NCBI GenBank assembly: GCA_037043455.1 | Contig: JAWPHD010003265.1 | Span: 124,001 to 188,000 of the forward strand | Direction: 5' to 3' | DNA length: 64,000 bases | From: Cyrtodaria siliqua | Lineage: Eukaryota > Mollusca > Bivalvia > Adapedonta > Hiatellidae | Shown: in pieces, positions 34,010 to 45,484 of the stretch | How positions within the stretch are numbered: the stretch's first letter is position 1 | Layout: each line of letters begins with the position of its first letter | The notes under the pieces: model-generated | Database searches by the model: none | What the model was told of the DNA's origin: nothing | The model's input: only the letters and a program-made list of their open reading frames with translations | Program-made: the position numbers and the translations under genes

Positions 34010-34651
34010 GTGAGTAGACAGACTTAAGTTCACATAACACTTGCACAGACTTTTTACCAGTTTTTGGGGAAAAGGCCTTTTGCCCTTGATTTGTTGAAAA
34101 AATTCCATAAATGGGGTATGAAATTTCTAAATAAAGTTTAAAAAATGGGGAAATCTGCATGCTGTTTAAAGAAATTTGGGTGGGGAAAGAGCCTTATACA
34201 GGCTTCTGCATGGAAAAGTAAAAAGGCCCTGATTTGTGTCACCTGCCATGTGCTCAAGTTAAATCTACCTATAAATTTGAAGATGAGGTGCAATCCTTCA
34301 TGAATTATGGAGATTTGCTTTTTAGTTGCTAAAGTTTATAAAAATGGGCATAACTCTGCATTGGATAATTGATATGGAGGAACTGATTCATGACCATAGG
34401 TCAATATTTTGCCAAGTTATGAGCCAGGTTAGGTTGCAGATTAAAAGTATTATGAAAAGGGGCATAACTCTGCCAAAATGAAAGTCAAGAGTTACTAGAC
34501 ATGTGTAACAACATTTCTTAGAGTAAGTTGAAGATGTGTGTGAGGTTTCTAGCTCACCTGAGCTATTGTGACCGCTTTTTGCCCGTTTGTCGTCGTCCGC
34601 CATCCGTCGTCCATTAGCTCTTGGTTAACTTCTCCTTCGACAATTTTGACC

Positions 34652-35369
34652 AAAGGACAAGGTATGATAAGGGGGTATTTTGGCCCCCAATATGTTCAAA
34701 ATACAAAAAATAATATTTACAAATAATCTGGTGTGCATGTTGAAATAAATTGATCATATTCCATCTTCAAAATATATTTTTGTTTATTTTACTTATCTAG
34801 AAGAATTATTTTGGTTATATTTTGTAGATTTTAGATCTTTCCGGGCAAGATTTTGAAAGAAAAGGCCTTGTTTGTGGGACTCTTAAACTCATTTAGAGCA
34901 TTCAAACGTGCTTATGAGATTTAATAATGATTCAGTTCATTTGTAGCTAAACTAGGCCACCATTAAAAAATTGTTTGTTTGCAGTTTCCGACCCATGGCT
35001 TTTAGGGGTGGGTCGGTAGGTAGGGATATATATATTTTTTTAAAACATTTTTATTATTAACGCATGCCCATCGACGGCATGCAAATATCGTGTGCTTCAC
35101 TAGTATTATCCATAGAGTTTTTTTTTTAAAAAGGGTTTAGTTAAATATTAACAGAACATGCAAGAAAAAAAACAAAAAACAAAAAAAAAAAATTAAAAAA
35201 AAAAAAAAAAAAAAAAAATTTTTTTTATATGGGTCGGCGGATTTGCCGTGGGTCGGTCGCAAACTGCAAACAAACAATATTTTAATTTAGGCCCTAGATA
35301 TTCAAAACTTGTGCATTAAAACTGTCAATATTGGGGGCCAATTTTGCCCCATATCATACCTAGTCCTTT
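34652..35369. mobile_element. ~718-bp element with ~45-bp inverted ends, itself holding a MITE
   Basis: AAAGGACAAGGTATGATA-GGGG and TTTTGGCCCCCAATAT on the left are inverted at 35325-35369 (ATTGGGGGCCAATTTTG, TATCATACCTAGTCCTTT). No ORF. The inner element is at 34971-35276. Confidence 0.7.
34971..35276. mobile_element. 306-bp MITE with GTTTGTTTGCAGTTT ends
   Basis: TTGTTTGTTTGCAGTTTCCG at left is inverted as CGGTCGCAAACTGCAAACAA at right; GGGTGGGTCGG and GGGTCGGCGG lie inside, around a poly(A)/poly(T) hairpin at 35165-35226. Confidence 0.7.
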
Positions 35370-35981
35370 CACCTGGGTGAACGGAGGTCAAATTATTCCA
35401 AAATTATACAAGAACCGGTGAACATATCAAGAACCGCTGAACATATTTTGAACGTTTTTGTTTATAAATGATCGCCAACTCCTAAACTACAAAAGTTATA
35501 CAAATGAAGTTCCTGGGTTAAAAAATGGCTGTTCCCCATGGTTCCAAAATTTGTTACTATGGAGATTTTACAGACTTATAGAGGGCATTTGTAAATGACA
35601 TCTCCTCAGAAACCGCTTGACCAATTCAGTTTCCGCGAAAATCGTCAGTCCGTCGGACATAACAGGCAAATTTTTGAAATGTCCAGCAGAAAATTTCCGT
35701 TAGTCGGTCCAAGTGTCCGACCATTTTTAAAACTAAAATCCTATCAGAAATCTTATTTTATCGCTTGTAAATTTCCCTTTACTCTGTCCGAGTGTCCGGC
35801 CATTTTTAAAACTAAAATCCAATCAGAAATCGTGTTTTTACCGCCTGTAATTTTGAAGCCGTATTTGTTTATAAATAGAAAGTTCTCTCCCTTGATTAAA
35901 ATTGATCGTCGATTTATAAACGTGCATTTCATTGGTCGATTGCTAGATCTGAACTAATTAATTTCATATTGTCATTGAAAG

Positions 35982-36718
35982 CAGCGGTTTTTTTCACCAT
36001 TTTGGGAATGGGTCCGTGGCCGGTCAGATTGGGAAAAAACACGCGATTTTTCTCAAAATTGGGAAAAACACGTGTTTTTTCTCAGAATTAGGAAAAATGT
36101 TGTTTTTGTATTTTGTGAAATATTACATATTGATTGATGATTTACATAATAAAATATTTTCACAACTGCAAGGTTTCAAGTTTTTATTGTACTTCACTGT
36201 GTTGTTACAGGATAATTTCCCTGTTTTTGTTGTCCCTGAAAATGTTAACAATGCTGTTAAGTTCATTGTCATTTAGGGTTGCACCAGATTCTCTGCATAT
36301 TCTCATGACCGAGGAAAGAGTTTCCTGGCCCAGACGATTTCTGTTATTCGTCCTTTATTTAGTATTAACCCATCGCTCACTGAGGCGCTTGTTACATAGT
36401 AGAATATACTAGCGGTAAAGCGTTTCGATAACATACGTGGTAAAGCGTTTCTGCAACGCATAAACAACATGGCGTCGTCCTTGGGTGACGAGGCTGTGTT
36501 TTGCGTTTCAATTTACACAGAAAAGCAGAAGAAACGTACAACCCTGGTAAAAAACTTTATTAAGAAGATTAATCTAAGAATATCCCAGGAGAACAATTGA
36601 CGGAAAAACAACTTCGATTTAGGAATTTTTTAGTTGGAAATTGGGAAAAATGGTCAATTTTTTCAATTGGGAATGGGGCCGTTTATCGGACCCATTTATA
36701 TAAGGTAAAAAAACGCTG
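35982..36718. mobile_element. 737-bp CAGCG/CGCTG element, 5-bp target duplication
   Basis: Starts CAGCGGTTTTTTTCACC and ends GGTAAAAAAACGCTG, flanked by GAAAG (35977-35981, 36719-36723). Subterminal GGGAATGGGTCCGTGG / AATGGGGCCGTTTATCGG resemble the inverted GGCC-x-TTCGGCCC words of the CAGTG family. A short ORF (86 codons) shows no transposase motif. Confidence 0.8.
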
Positions 36719-36724
36719 GAAAGG

Positions 36725-37200
36725 TCACGGGAATTTGTCACGTTGATTTGAAGAAGAAAGATCGAATATTAACAGCTTAAACTGATACTGTTTTCATATT
36801 GTTATTTTTTGATGGATTGTTGTATAATCTGTTTCTATTTTAAGCTTATTAATAGCAAATCTGTGTCATAAGAACGCGTTACAATGAACGCTTTATTCAC
36901 ACATGGAAGCTGTTAAATAACACCGGGAACGCGCACCTGTTATGGATAGTTTAATTTCAGGGATGCGAACGCGCACCTTTTATGGATAGTTTAATTTGCG
37001 GGACCTTGTATGGTATGGTTTTTGACTGTGATTTGCACCATCCTAAAATTATATATATTATATTTTTTTTTGGGGTAACTGCATTATAAGTCGGTCGATC
37101 ATAGCACACTAAATCAACATTTTGTTGAAGGATGTTGAGTTCCACTGACCAAGCATTTTATTGCGCTTTAACAAAAAACATGTCTTTTAACTTTTTGGTC
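36725..37200. other. No gene seen
   Basis: A short near-duplicate ACGCGCACCT-TTATGGATAGTTTAATTT lies at 36930-36998. Nothing else recognised. Confidence 0.45.
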
Positions 37201-38861
37201 AGACATTTATTATTTGATCTTTACCAAACTTGCACAGATTGTTAATATCAATGAAAGCTTGGACAAATTTGAAAATCAGCTAGATTGAACCATTAACAGC
37301 GGAGTTATTGCCCTTGATTTAGTTAAAAATGCTATATTTTGCCTCGTTAAGACGATAGGGGCTTTATTGTTCTTCCGATCTTTACCAAACTTTATCAGAT
37401 TGTTAATATCAATGAAAGTTTGGACAAGTCCGAAAACCATCATATCGGATCAGTAACAGCTGAGTTATGACCCTTGATTTAGTTAAAAATGCTATATTTT
37501 GCCTCGTTAAGACTTTATTTTTTAACCGATCTTTACCAAACTTTATCAGATTGTTAATGTCAATAAAAGCTCAGTCAAGTTCGAAAACCATACAGATCGG
37601 ATCAGTAACAGCAGAGTTATGGCCCTTGATTTGTTAAAAATGCTATAATTTGCCTTGTCTTACGATAGGGCCTTCATTTTGCACCTGATCTTTGCCAAAC
37701 TTTACCAGATTTAATGACTTTTTTTTAATATTATAATTTATTTATATATTTTTTTAAAAAATGTTTTTGTTTATTTTTTTTATTTTTTATTTAGCTCTAT
37801 GTTGGACCAGTCGGACCAGTAACAGAGGAGTTATGGCTCTTGATTTAGTTAAAAATGCTATATTTTGCCTCGTTACCAAACTTTACCAGATTCTTTAGTT
37901 ATGGCCCTTGATTTAGTTGATAAGCTGTACTTTGCCCAAAACTTTAAAAAAACACGTAAATGGCAGTCTCTTGTTCATTGATGTTATAAGAGCCATGTTA
38001 GCCATTAGAGCGTCCACAGGCCCTTTTGGGCCTCTTGTTTATATTTTGTTTTTTTGTTAACGCTGTGTTGGATTTGACGAAATTTAGCGAGAAGCATTGC
38101 TATGATTTCTAGTGCCTATTGAGTTTTTTTCCGGGTCGTTGATTTTTGATGAAGTTACAGCCTCTTGACATTTTTACTTCAAATTTCTTATTGTTGCAAC
38201 TCCTCCAAAACGCCTAGTTGGATTTCAACGAAATTTGGCGGGAAACATCAGTAAGATGTCTAGTTGTGCATATCACGCTTTTGTTCCAGTTTGGTGTGTT
38301 TTTTGATGGAGTTATGGCCCTTTGGCATTTTTACTTTAAATTTATTGTCGGTGCTACTTCTCCTAAACGGCTTGATGGATTTCTACGAAGTTTGACAGGA
38401 AGCGTCAGTATGATGACTAGTTGTGCAGAGTGCGGTATATCATTGAAATCTTGGACAAGTTCGAAAACCAGCTAGATCTTGTTAGTAATGACAGAGTTAT
38501 GGCCCTTGATTTGTTGAAAAATGCTATATTGTATTTTTCTTTGTTAAATCTGTAGTTACTTTATTTTTTTTATCTGATCTTCACCATATTTGTTTAGAAT
38601 GTTAATATACCACCCCACCCTCCAGCTCCACCTATGAAATTTCATTAGAATTGGGACAAATTAAAAAATACCCATGCCAGACTAGACACAGCAGACTTAT
38701 TGCCCATGATTACCAGGTGAACAATCTAAGGCCATCCTAGCGCTGTTGTTTTTGCAGTGTTTTAAAAGAAGTACTGATGGGAATTTTATGTTGACAACCC
38801 TTGATATAAGAGCCGTTTTAGCAAGTAGAGAATCCACAGGCCCTTTTGGACCTCTTGTTCC
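37200..38861 (+). repeat. Pearl-like array 2, ~170-bp units, two conserved 3' ends
   Basis: Units contain TTTACCAAACTT, TTGTTAATATCAATGAAAGC, ACCAGTAACAGAGGAGTTATGG in shortened forms, and AAAAATGCTATATTTTGCC. Two terminal modules of the type GCGTCCACAGGCCC-TTTT-GGGCCTCTTGTT lie at about 38008-38040 and 38826-38861, each a small hairpin. A second unit type (TTTGATGGAGTTATGGCCCT) occupies 38050-38430. Confidence 0.75.
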
Positions 38862-39136
38862 TTAATTCCCACTAAAAAAAGAGGAGTCGGTGGTGTTTTA
38901 AGGGAGTCGGTCATGTAACAGTAAACATGGGTATTATTTTATTTGACTCAAAAACTAAAAATAGAAAAATGGTTTCCGTGCAATAATTACAGTTATGAAT
39001 GAGATAATGGAAGCGAAACATTGTGGAAAACAACAACAGGCGTTTCCCTTGTTTAGCTTTTAATACATAGTAGGAGGTATCAAGATTTCTCAAAATGCTC
39101 ATTTTAATATAACTAATATTCCTTTATGTATTTCAG
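38862..39136. other. Intron sequence with one GGTCGG-element end
   Basis: GAGTCGGTCATGTAACAGTA and ATTTTATTTGACTC at 38915-38948 resemble the right end of the 44756-45270 element. The remainder is plain intron before the acceptor at 39136. Confidence 0.5.
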
Positions 39137-39431
39137 GATATGAAATTAAATTCGACACGCAGTACAGTCCACCTGCTATCCTTGAGACGAATTGTGTACA
39201 GACTAAATACAGTGTTCCTTTGAACAGGCCATTATCCTTTCCTGTAAAGGCAGAACTGACATATGATAGTGTTCTTGTGACTACAGGAGATGCAGCTAGT
39301 GCAATGTTTGATGTTGAAACCATTGATTCAGCAAATGCGGACCCTGATACCTGGGTGACTTCTGGTGGAGAGCTGTGTCAGTGGGGTGCCCAAGGCCAGT
39401 TCCCCCGACGAATGCAGAGAAAAAACTTTTT
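39137..39431 (+). CDS. Exon 3: first extracellular segment (residues about 24-122)
   Basis: The acceptor is TATGTATTTCAG and 97 full codons follow. The segment contains TNCVQTKYSV, RPLSFPVKAELTYDSV and GGELCQWGAQGQFPRR. Alternating hydrophobic residues suggest beta strands, with one cysteine near each end. The frame stays open to a stop at 39439-39441, so the exon must end before that. I chose donor GTACGT at 39432 over GTATAA at 39436 because only the first leaves phase 2, which fits the exon at 50544. Codon use is ordinary and the segment is free of repeat sequence, unlike its flanks. Confidence 0.68.
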
Positions 39432-39668
39432 GTACGTATAAATACTACACGCCATTCAGGGATCATTCTGGCCCAAAATTTGAATGAGAGAAAAATTCCA
39501 TTTGTCAAAATATTAGAGACTATTCAAAAAAAGTATGAGATTTGCGAGAAGCGAATTCTAGCAAATCATGTTAATACTTAACAAAAGCTTGATTGTTAAC
39601 AAAACTCTTGCATTTTTATTAGGGATGGGTATCTTGGAAATATTGTATCGTGATATATTGTGTAAAGG

Positions 39669-39854
39669 CAGTGTTTTTTTATGTGTTTTGTGAATGCAGC
39701 CTGTGCCTGTGCCATTGTGAAAAATAGCGGCATTTTTCTAGAAATTGTGAAAATTTTGAAATATTATAACAAAAGAAAAAGAAACTTTTTTCACTTTTAA
39801 TTTCACGGTTTAATATCCCTTGATTTTAAGTTTTGTTTTTGGTAATTACAGACT
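39669..39854 (-). mobile_element. CAGTG/CACTG element, truncated copy
   Basis: Matches 27876-28035 (CAGTGTTTTTTTATGTGTTT, AAAATAGCGGCATTTTTC), continues across the empty TTAA site and breaks off in TTACAGACT. It is a further unfilled copy for the palindromic insertion at 28037. Confidence 0.75.
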
Positions 39855-39944
39855 GCAACCCCTGCAACCCCTCCACCCCCAATACCACTGCAACCCCTCC
39901 ACCCCCAAACCCCACCCCCACTATTGATATTGTAATTTTTAGCT

Positions 39945-40540
39945 TATGGGATGACGAGTTTTGTCCTTCGTCCGTCGTCCGTCCGTGCGTTAACTTTTGC
40001 CTTGTGAACACTCTAGGGTCTTCATTATTATTGGATCTTTATGAAACTTTGCCAGCATCTTTATATCAATGAAAGCTGGGACAAGATAGAAAACCAGCCA
40101 GATCGGATTAGTTTTCACCAGAGTTATGGCCCTTGTTTTGCTGAAAAATGCCATATTAAGCCTTGTGAACTCTCTAGCACCTTCATTTATTATTTGATCT
40201 TTACCAGATTGTTAATATCAATGAAAGCTTGGGACAAGTTTGAAAACCAGCCAAATTGGATCAGTAACATCGGAGTTATGGCCCTATTTTTTTCTGAAAA
40301 ATGCCATTTTTTGCCTTTTGAACACTCTAGCACTTTATTTTTTATATGATCTTAACCAAACTTGCAGAGATTGTTAATATCAGTGAAAGCTCAAACAAGT
40401 TCAAAAACCAGCTATATCGGACCAGGAACACCGGAGTTATGTGTCTTATTGAAAAATGCAATTTTCAGCCCTGTGAACACTCTAGCGCCTTCATTTTGTA
40501 TTCGATTTTCCAACTTGGCCAGATTGTTGATATCATTCAG
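39945..40540 (+). repeat. Pearl-like array 3, ~170-bp units
   Basis: Head TTTTTAGCTTATGGGATGAC and CGTCCGTCGTCCGTCCGTG, then about three units with CTCTAGCACCTTCATT, GATCTTTACCA, ATGAAAGCT, AAAACCAGC and GAGTTATGGCCC. Confidence 0.78.
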
Positions 40541-40722
40541 TGGTTCATTTTGCTCTGCGTCCTAGAGGCACATTTTTTTCTAAGGACGCATCATTCTTAA
40601 ACATGTGCATCCCATGGACGCATTACTCGAAAATTTTGCAAGTGATAAATAACCGTTTTCGATGTGATAACAAGGGAACAAATATAACATGACACCGGTT
40701 AAAGTAGAACGCAACTACAATG

Positions 40723-40803
40723 TATTACGCGTATTCTGATTGGGTAAAAAGTATTTGTCATCCTACGCGTATTCTGATTGGGTAAAAAGTATTTGTCATC
40801 CAA
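40723..40803. repeat. 38-bp tandem duplication
   Basis: TACGCGTATTCTGATTGGGT and following bases to TTTGTCATCC occur twice in a row. Confidence 0.85.
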
Positions 40804-41074
40804 TCAGTAACAACGTTCTACTAACTGTTGGTGTTCGCTAGTATGGAAATCCCAAGACTGTTACGATCTTTTGCACCTCTCTGTTTTGAGAACAGAATAG
40901 AATAGAATAGACTAGGAAATCGCGGATGATGAACACAAAATACCACCGAAGAAAGTTATAAAAAATTATCAAGAAAAAATTGCTTGGCATGTCAAACTAT
41001 TCAGGACTAATTGAACTGTTTAAATTTGTGTGGATTGTTTGCAAGCATAAAATAAAGAAAAAATATAGAGATTT

Positions 41075-42398
41075 TTAGCTCTATGCGATCACTTTTCGTC
41101 CGTCCGTCCGTCCGTCCGTCCGTCAGCAATTTTATAAAATCGACATCTCCTCTGAAACCGCTTGATAGATTTTCATGAAACCTAAGCACAATGATATTTG
41201 GGATTGTCCCTCTCAGATTTGTATTTTTCACGGCCGCCAGTCATCCAAGATGGCCGCCATGGCTAAAACTAGGTCAAATTTAAGTAAATTTCAAACAACA
41301 TCTCCTCCGAAACCACTTATTCCATTCTTGTGAAATATCATATACATGTTCCTTGGGTTGACCTCTATCAAGTTTGTGTTTTCCTTTTCGTCTAATAATC
41401 AAAATGGCCACCACGGCGACCTAAAGTTTACATAAGAGTTATATAGGGAAAGGTTAAAAATGACATCTTCTCTGAAAACTCTTGAAGGATTTTGATGAAA
41501 CTTAAGCACAATGATATTTGGGATAGTCCCTCTCAGATTTGTGTTTTTTGCGGCCGCCTGTCATCCAAGATGGCCGCCATAGCTAAAACTAGGTGAAATT
41601 TAAGTAAATTTCAAACGACATCTCCGAAACCACTTATTCCTTTCTTGTGAAATGTCATATACATGTTCCTTGGCTTAGCCTCTATCAAGTTTGTGTTTTT
41701 CGTTGACGTCAAATAATCAAAATGGCTGCCACGGCGACCCAAAATTTACATAGAGTTATATAGGAAAAGGTTAAAAATTACATCTTCTCTGAAACAGCCT
41801 GAAGGATTTTGATGAAACTTAAGCACAATAATATTTGGGATAGTCCCTCTCAGATTTATGTTTTTCCCGGCTGCCAGTCATCCAAGATGGCCACCATGGC
41901 CACCATGGCTAAAACCAGGTCAAATTGAAGTAAATTTCAAACGACATCTCCTCTGAAACCACTCATTCCATTCTACTGAAATATCATATACATGTTACTT
42001 GGGTTGGCCTCTATTAAGTTTGTGTTTTTCGTTATCGTCGAATAATCAGAATGGCCACCACGGAGACTCAAAATGTACATAGAGTGAAAAGGTTAAAAAT
42101 GACATCTTCTGTGAAACCGCTTGAAGGATTTTGATGAAACTTAAGCACAATGATATTTGGGATTGTATCTCTCAGATTTATATTTTTCACGGCCGCCAGT
42201 CATCCATGATGGCTAAAACTAGGTCAAATTTAAGGAAATTTCAAACGACATCTCCTAAACGACTTATTCCATTCTTGTGAAATATATCATATACATGTTC
42301 ATTGGGTATCAAGTTTGTGTTTTTCATTATCGTCAAATAATAAAAATTATTCAAAATGGCCACCACGATAACCCAAAGTTTACATAGAGTTATATATA
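41075..42398 (+). repeat. Pearl-like array 4: ~313-bp units, 4 copies
   Basis: Head TTTTAGCTCTATGCGATCAC and CGTCCGTCCGTCC, then four units with ATGATATTTGGGATAGTCCC, CGGCCGCCAGTCATCCAAG, AAGATGGCCGCCATGGC and ACATGTTCCTTGGGTTG. Each unit has two diverged halves (ACATCTTCTCTGAAAC and ACATCTCCTCCGAAACC). The fourth unit is cut at TTATATA by the element at 42399; array material resumes at 44385 and reaches the 3' hairpin module near 44443-44488. Confidence 0.85.
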
Positions 42399-44384
42399 CA
42401 GTGTTTTTTTTTGGCTGTTTTTATAGCCGAAATTCGGTCATATTCCCAATGCCAAAACATACCTTTTTTTCCCAATTAAGAGGAAAAAATTCCCAATTTT
42501 AAAAAAAAAAAAAAAAATTTTTTTTTTTTTTTTTTTTTTAGCTCTACTGATCAGAGATCAGCAGAGCTTATGCCGTGGTGCGGCGTCCGTCGTCCGTCCG
42601 TCCGTCCGTCTGTCCGTCCGTCTGTCCGTCCGTTAACTTTTATTTGTAGCGACTACTCCTCTGAAACTACTGGATGGATATTCATAAAACTTTACAGAAA
42701 TGTTGCCCATGAAGTCTAGTTGATCCTAGCAAAAATTCATGTTGATGTGAAATCCAAGATGGCCGCCAAAGCTAAAAATAGATTTTTTAAATTCAAGTTT
42801 GTAGCGACTACTTCTTGAAAACTATAAGTGATATTGATATGGGACTTTTTTTAAAATGATCAGCATGACATGATGTTGGTCCTTATCAAAAATCGTTTTG
42901 ATTCGACGTTAAACGTGGCTGCCAGCGGCCATCTTTGTTTACATAGAGTTATATAGTAAAAACTTGTAGCGACTACTCCTCTGAAACTACTTGGCGGATG
43001 TTCATGAAACTTTACAGGAATGTTGCTCTTAATGTCTAATTGATCCTAGCAAAATTTCAGATCGGCCAGAAATTCAAGATGGCTGCCACAGTTAAAAATA
43101 GATTTTTAAAAAATAAGTTTGTAGCGACTACAACTTGAAAACTATAAGTGATATTGATATGGGACTTTTTCTAAAATGATCAGCATGACATGATGGTTAT
43201 CCGAGTCGAACATTATTTTGATTCGACATTAAACATGGCTGCCAGTGGCCATCTTTGTTTACATAGAGTTAAATAATGAAAACTTGTAGTGACTACTCCT
43301 CTGAAACTACTTGACGGATTTTCATGAAACTTCACAGAAATGTTTCTCTTGATGTCTAATTGATCCTAGCAAAATTTCAGGTCGGCCGGAAATTCAAGAT
43401 GGCCACCATGGCTAAAAATAGATTTTCAAAATACAAGTTTGTAGCGACTACTTCTTGAAAACTATAAGTGATATTGATATGGGACTTTTTCTAAAATGAT
43501 AAGCATGACATGATGTTGGTCCTAATCGAAAATCGTTTTGATTCGACGTTAAACATGGCTGCCAGTGGCCATCTTTGTTTACATAGAGTTATATAATGAA
43601 AACTTGTAGCGACTACTCCTCTGAAACTACTTTACATATTTTCATAAAACTTCACAGGAATGTTGCTCTTGATGTCTTATTGATCCTAGCAAAATTTCAG
43701 GTCGGCCGGAAAATCAAGATGGCCGCCACGGCTAAAAATAGATTTAAAACAAATAAGATTGTAGCGACGACTTCTTGAAAACTTTAAGAGATATTGATAT
43801 GGGACTTTTTCTAAAATGATCAGCATGACATGATGGTTATCCGAGTTGAACATTATTTTGATTCGACATTAAACATGGCTGCCAGTGGCCATCTTTGTTT
43901 ATATAGAATAGAGTTATATAATGAAAACTTGTAGCGACTACTCCTCTGAAAGTACTTGACGGATTTTCATGAAACTTCACAGAAATGTTGCTCTTGATGT
44001 CTTATTGATCCTAGCAAAATTTCAGGTCGGGCGGAAATTCAAGATGGCCGCCACGGCTAAAAATAGATTTTCAAAAATCAAGTTTGTAGTCACTACTTCC
44101 TGAAATCAAAATCAATCAGTAGAGCTTCAAGGTCATTGACCTCTTGTTTTTTTTTAGTGTCCCAATCCAATGATTGGGGTTCAAAAGCTTATAAATGCTT
44201 CTGTTTATCTTGGTGTACAAAAAACAGTATTAAAGATATAATTATGAAAGGAAAGCTTTACTTTATATTTTTCCGAATTTTATTAAAAATCGCGCTACAA
44301 TTCCCAATTTTATGAAAAATCGCGCTAAAATTCCCAATTCCAACGCCATGGGCTATGTTCCCAAAATAGAGAAAAAAAACACTG
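42399..44384. mobile_element. 1986-bp CAGTG/CACTG element carrying a whole pearl-like array
   Basis: Starts CAGTGTTTTTTTTTGGC and ends GAGAAAAAAAACACTG, with ATATA on both sides (42394-42398, 44385-44389). The tandem neighbours of the target unit read TTATATAGGAAA without interruption (for example 41755-41767). Subterminal GCCGAAATTCGG and TTCCCAATT words belong to the element; 42540-44150 is a captured or co-inserted array. Confidence 0.82.
42540..44150 (+). repeat. Pearl-like array 5: five 320-bp units inside a transposon
   Basis: Same head (TAGCTCTACTGATCAGAGAT) and units as 31914-33765; GTAGCGACTACTCCTCTGAA lies near 42648, 42967, 43608 and 43930, with GTAGTGACTACTCC near 43287. It ends at TTCAAGGTCATTGACCTCTT, a palindromic TCAAGGTCATTGACCTC module in place of the usual GGGCC hairpin. 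Confidence 0.88.
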
Positions 44385-44659
44385 ATATAGGAAACATTTT
44401 TCTTGGGTCTTCCATGTTTATGTTTTTGAATCACATCATACAAGTAGAGCGTCTACAGGCATCTACAGGCCCTCTTGGGCCTCTTGTTTAGTTTGGATCC
44501 ATTGTTTCAAAATATGTGCGTCCCAGGGACTCATTAAAGCAGATTTCAAAATGATCACTGATCAATGAAAGCTTGGACCAGTTTGAAAGCCAGCCAGATC
44601 AAACCAGTAACACCGGAGTTATGGTTATGGCCCTTTTTCAATATTTGGTAATGTACAAG

Positions 44660-44705
44660 GGAAACACCAGGTGTTGTGGGTTCAAATCTCAATGGAGAGA
44701 TATTT
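44660..44705 (+). repeat. SINE-like B-box remnant
   Basis: GTGGGTTCAAATCTCAATGG fits a pol III B box of a decayed tRNA-derived SINE. Weak. Confidence 0.3.
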
Positions 44706-44755
44706 TTTTTCCTCCATAAGAAATCTTGGTTCATGGGTTCAACTTCTTATACTTA

Positions 44756-45270
44756 GGCCAAATAAAATTATACCTGTGTTTATTGTAACATTGCTGAAAA
44801 AAATTGGGTAGGTAGGTAGGCATTTTATTTTATTTTATTTTTTTATTTTATTTTTTGGCAAAGTTAATTTAAGGTGGCGATGAGCTTTGATGAATGCGAA
44901 AATGCGAAAATGTGGTATTTTTAAAACTACAATAGATAACAATATGAAATTGTGTATACATGTGTTATTGTTTCCCAAAAGGCATGGCAACAACTGGATC
45001 TTTTCCCAATCACTTGCAATTATTGCAAAGGGGTAAAACAGTTTAATTTATTTTTCGCAAGTCCGGAAGAGGGTCAGTTCCAACAGCAGGGCAATGAGCA
45101 CATGAGTCGGCCGTGATAGCGTGAACATAATTATTAAAAAAAAAAGTTTTTTTTTTTTTTTTTAATTTTTTTTTAATTTTTTTTTTTTTTCAAAAAAAAA
45201 AAAATGAGTCGGGGGTGTTTTCAGCGGGTCGGTCGGGTTACAGTAAACTCAGGTATAATTTTATTTGGCC
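44756..45270. mobile_element. 515-bp Harbinger-like MITE, TTA duplication
   Basis: Ends GGCCAAATAAAATTATACCT and the complement AGGTATAATTTTATTTGGCC, inverted for over 30 bp; TTA flanks both sides. The left part has GGGTAGGTAGGTAGGCATTT, the right GGGTCGG-TCGGGTTACAGTAAAC, with long poly(A)/poly(T). A 3-bp TTA duplication fits PIF/Harbinger. Confidence 0.75.
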
Positions 45271-45341
45271 TTATTACATACGTTACTATAAATAGTAACA
45301 GATTTTAATAGAAAAACAATCATTATCAATCCTTTTTCAAA

Positions 45342-45372
45342 ATCCATAATGGCACACTGTGCCATTATGGAT
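45342..45372. repeat. Short perfect palindrome before the recombinase ORF
   Basis: TCCATAATGGCACACTG continues into its own complement CAGTGTGCCATTATGGA; the words GGCACAC and CCATTA recur in the inverted repeat at 46467-46654. Confidence 0.7.
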
Positions 45373-45484
45373 TATGGAAAATTGGCACAGTAGTAACAGA
45401 GTCTCCGCACGCGAAGACGTTAACGTCATATCGCGAAGACGTTGACGTCATCAAAAAACACAAAGACTCGAGTGGAGCGTTAAA

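Larger units (their letters stand above)
34550..35640 (+). repeat. Pearl-like head and unit interrupted by a nested element
   Basis: The head TAGCTCACCTGAGCTATTGTG with GTCGTCGTCCGCC at 34550-34615 leads into CTCCTTCGACAATTTTGACC. That is cut by the element at 34652-35369, and units with GAACCGCTGAACATATTTTG and AATGATCGCCAACTCCTA follow at 35400-35640. Related units lie at 58563-59230. Confidence 0.65.

Noticed and set aside
36016..36412. 86- and 92-codon ORFs inside the CAGCG element as a transposase
   Set aside because: No catalytic or zinc-finger motif and poor coding character; both appear to be chance.
39432..39441. Alternative donor GTATAA at 39436 for exon 3
   Set aside because: It would leave phase 0, which does not match the acceptor at 50543; GTACGT at 39432 does.
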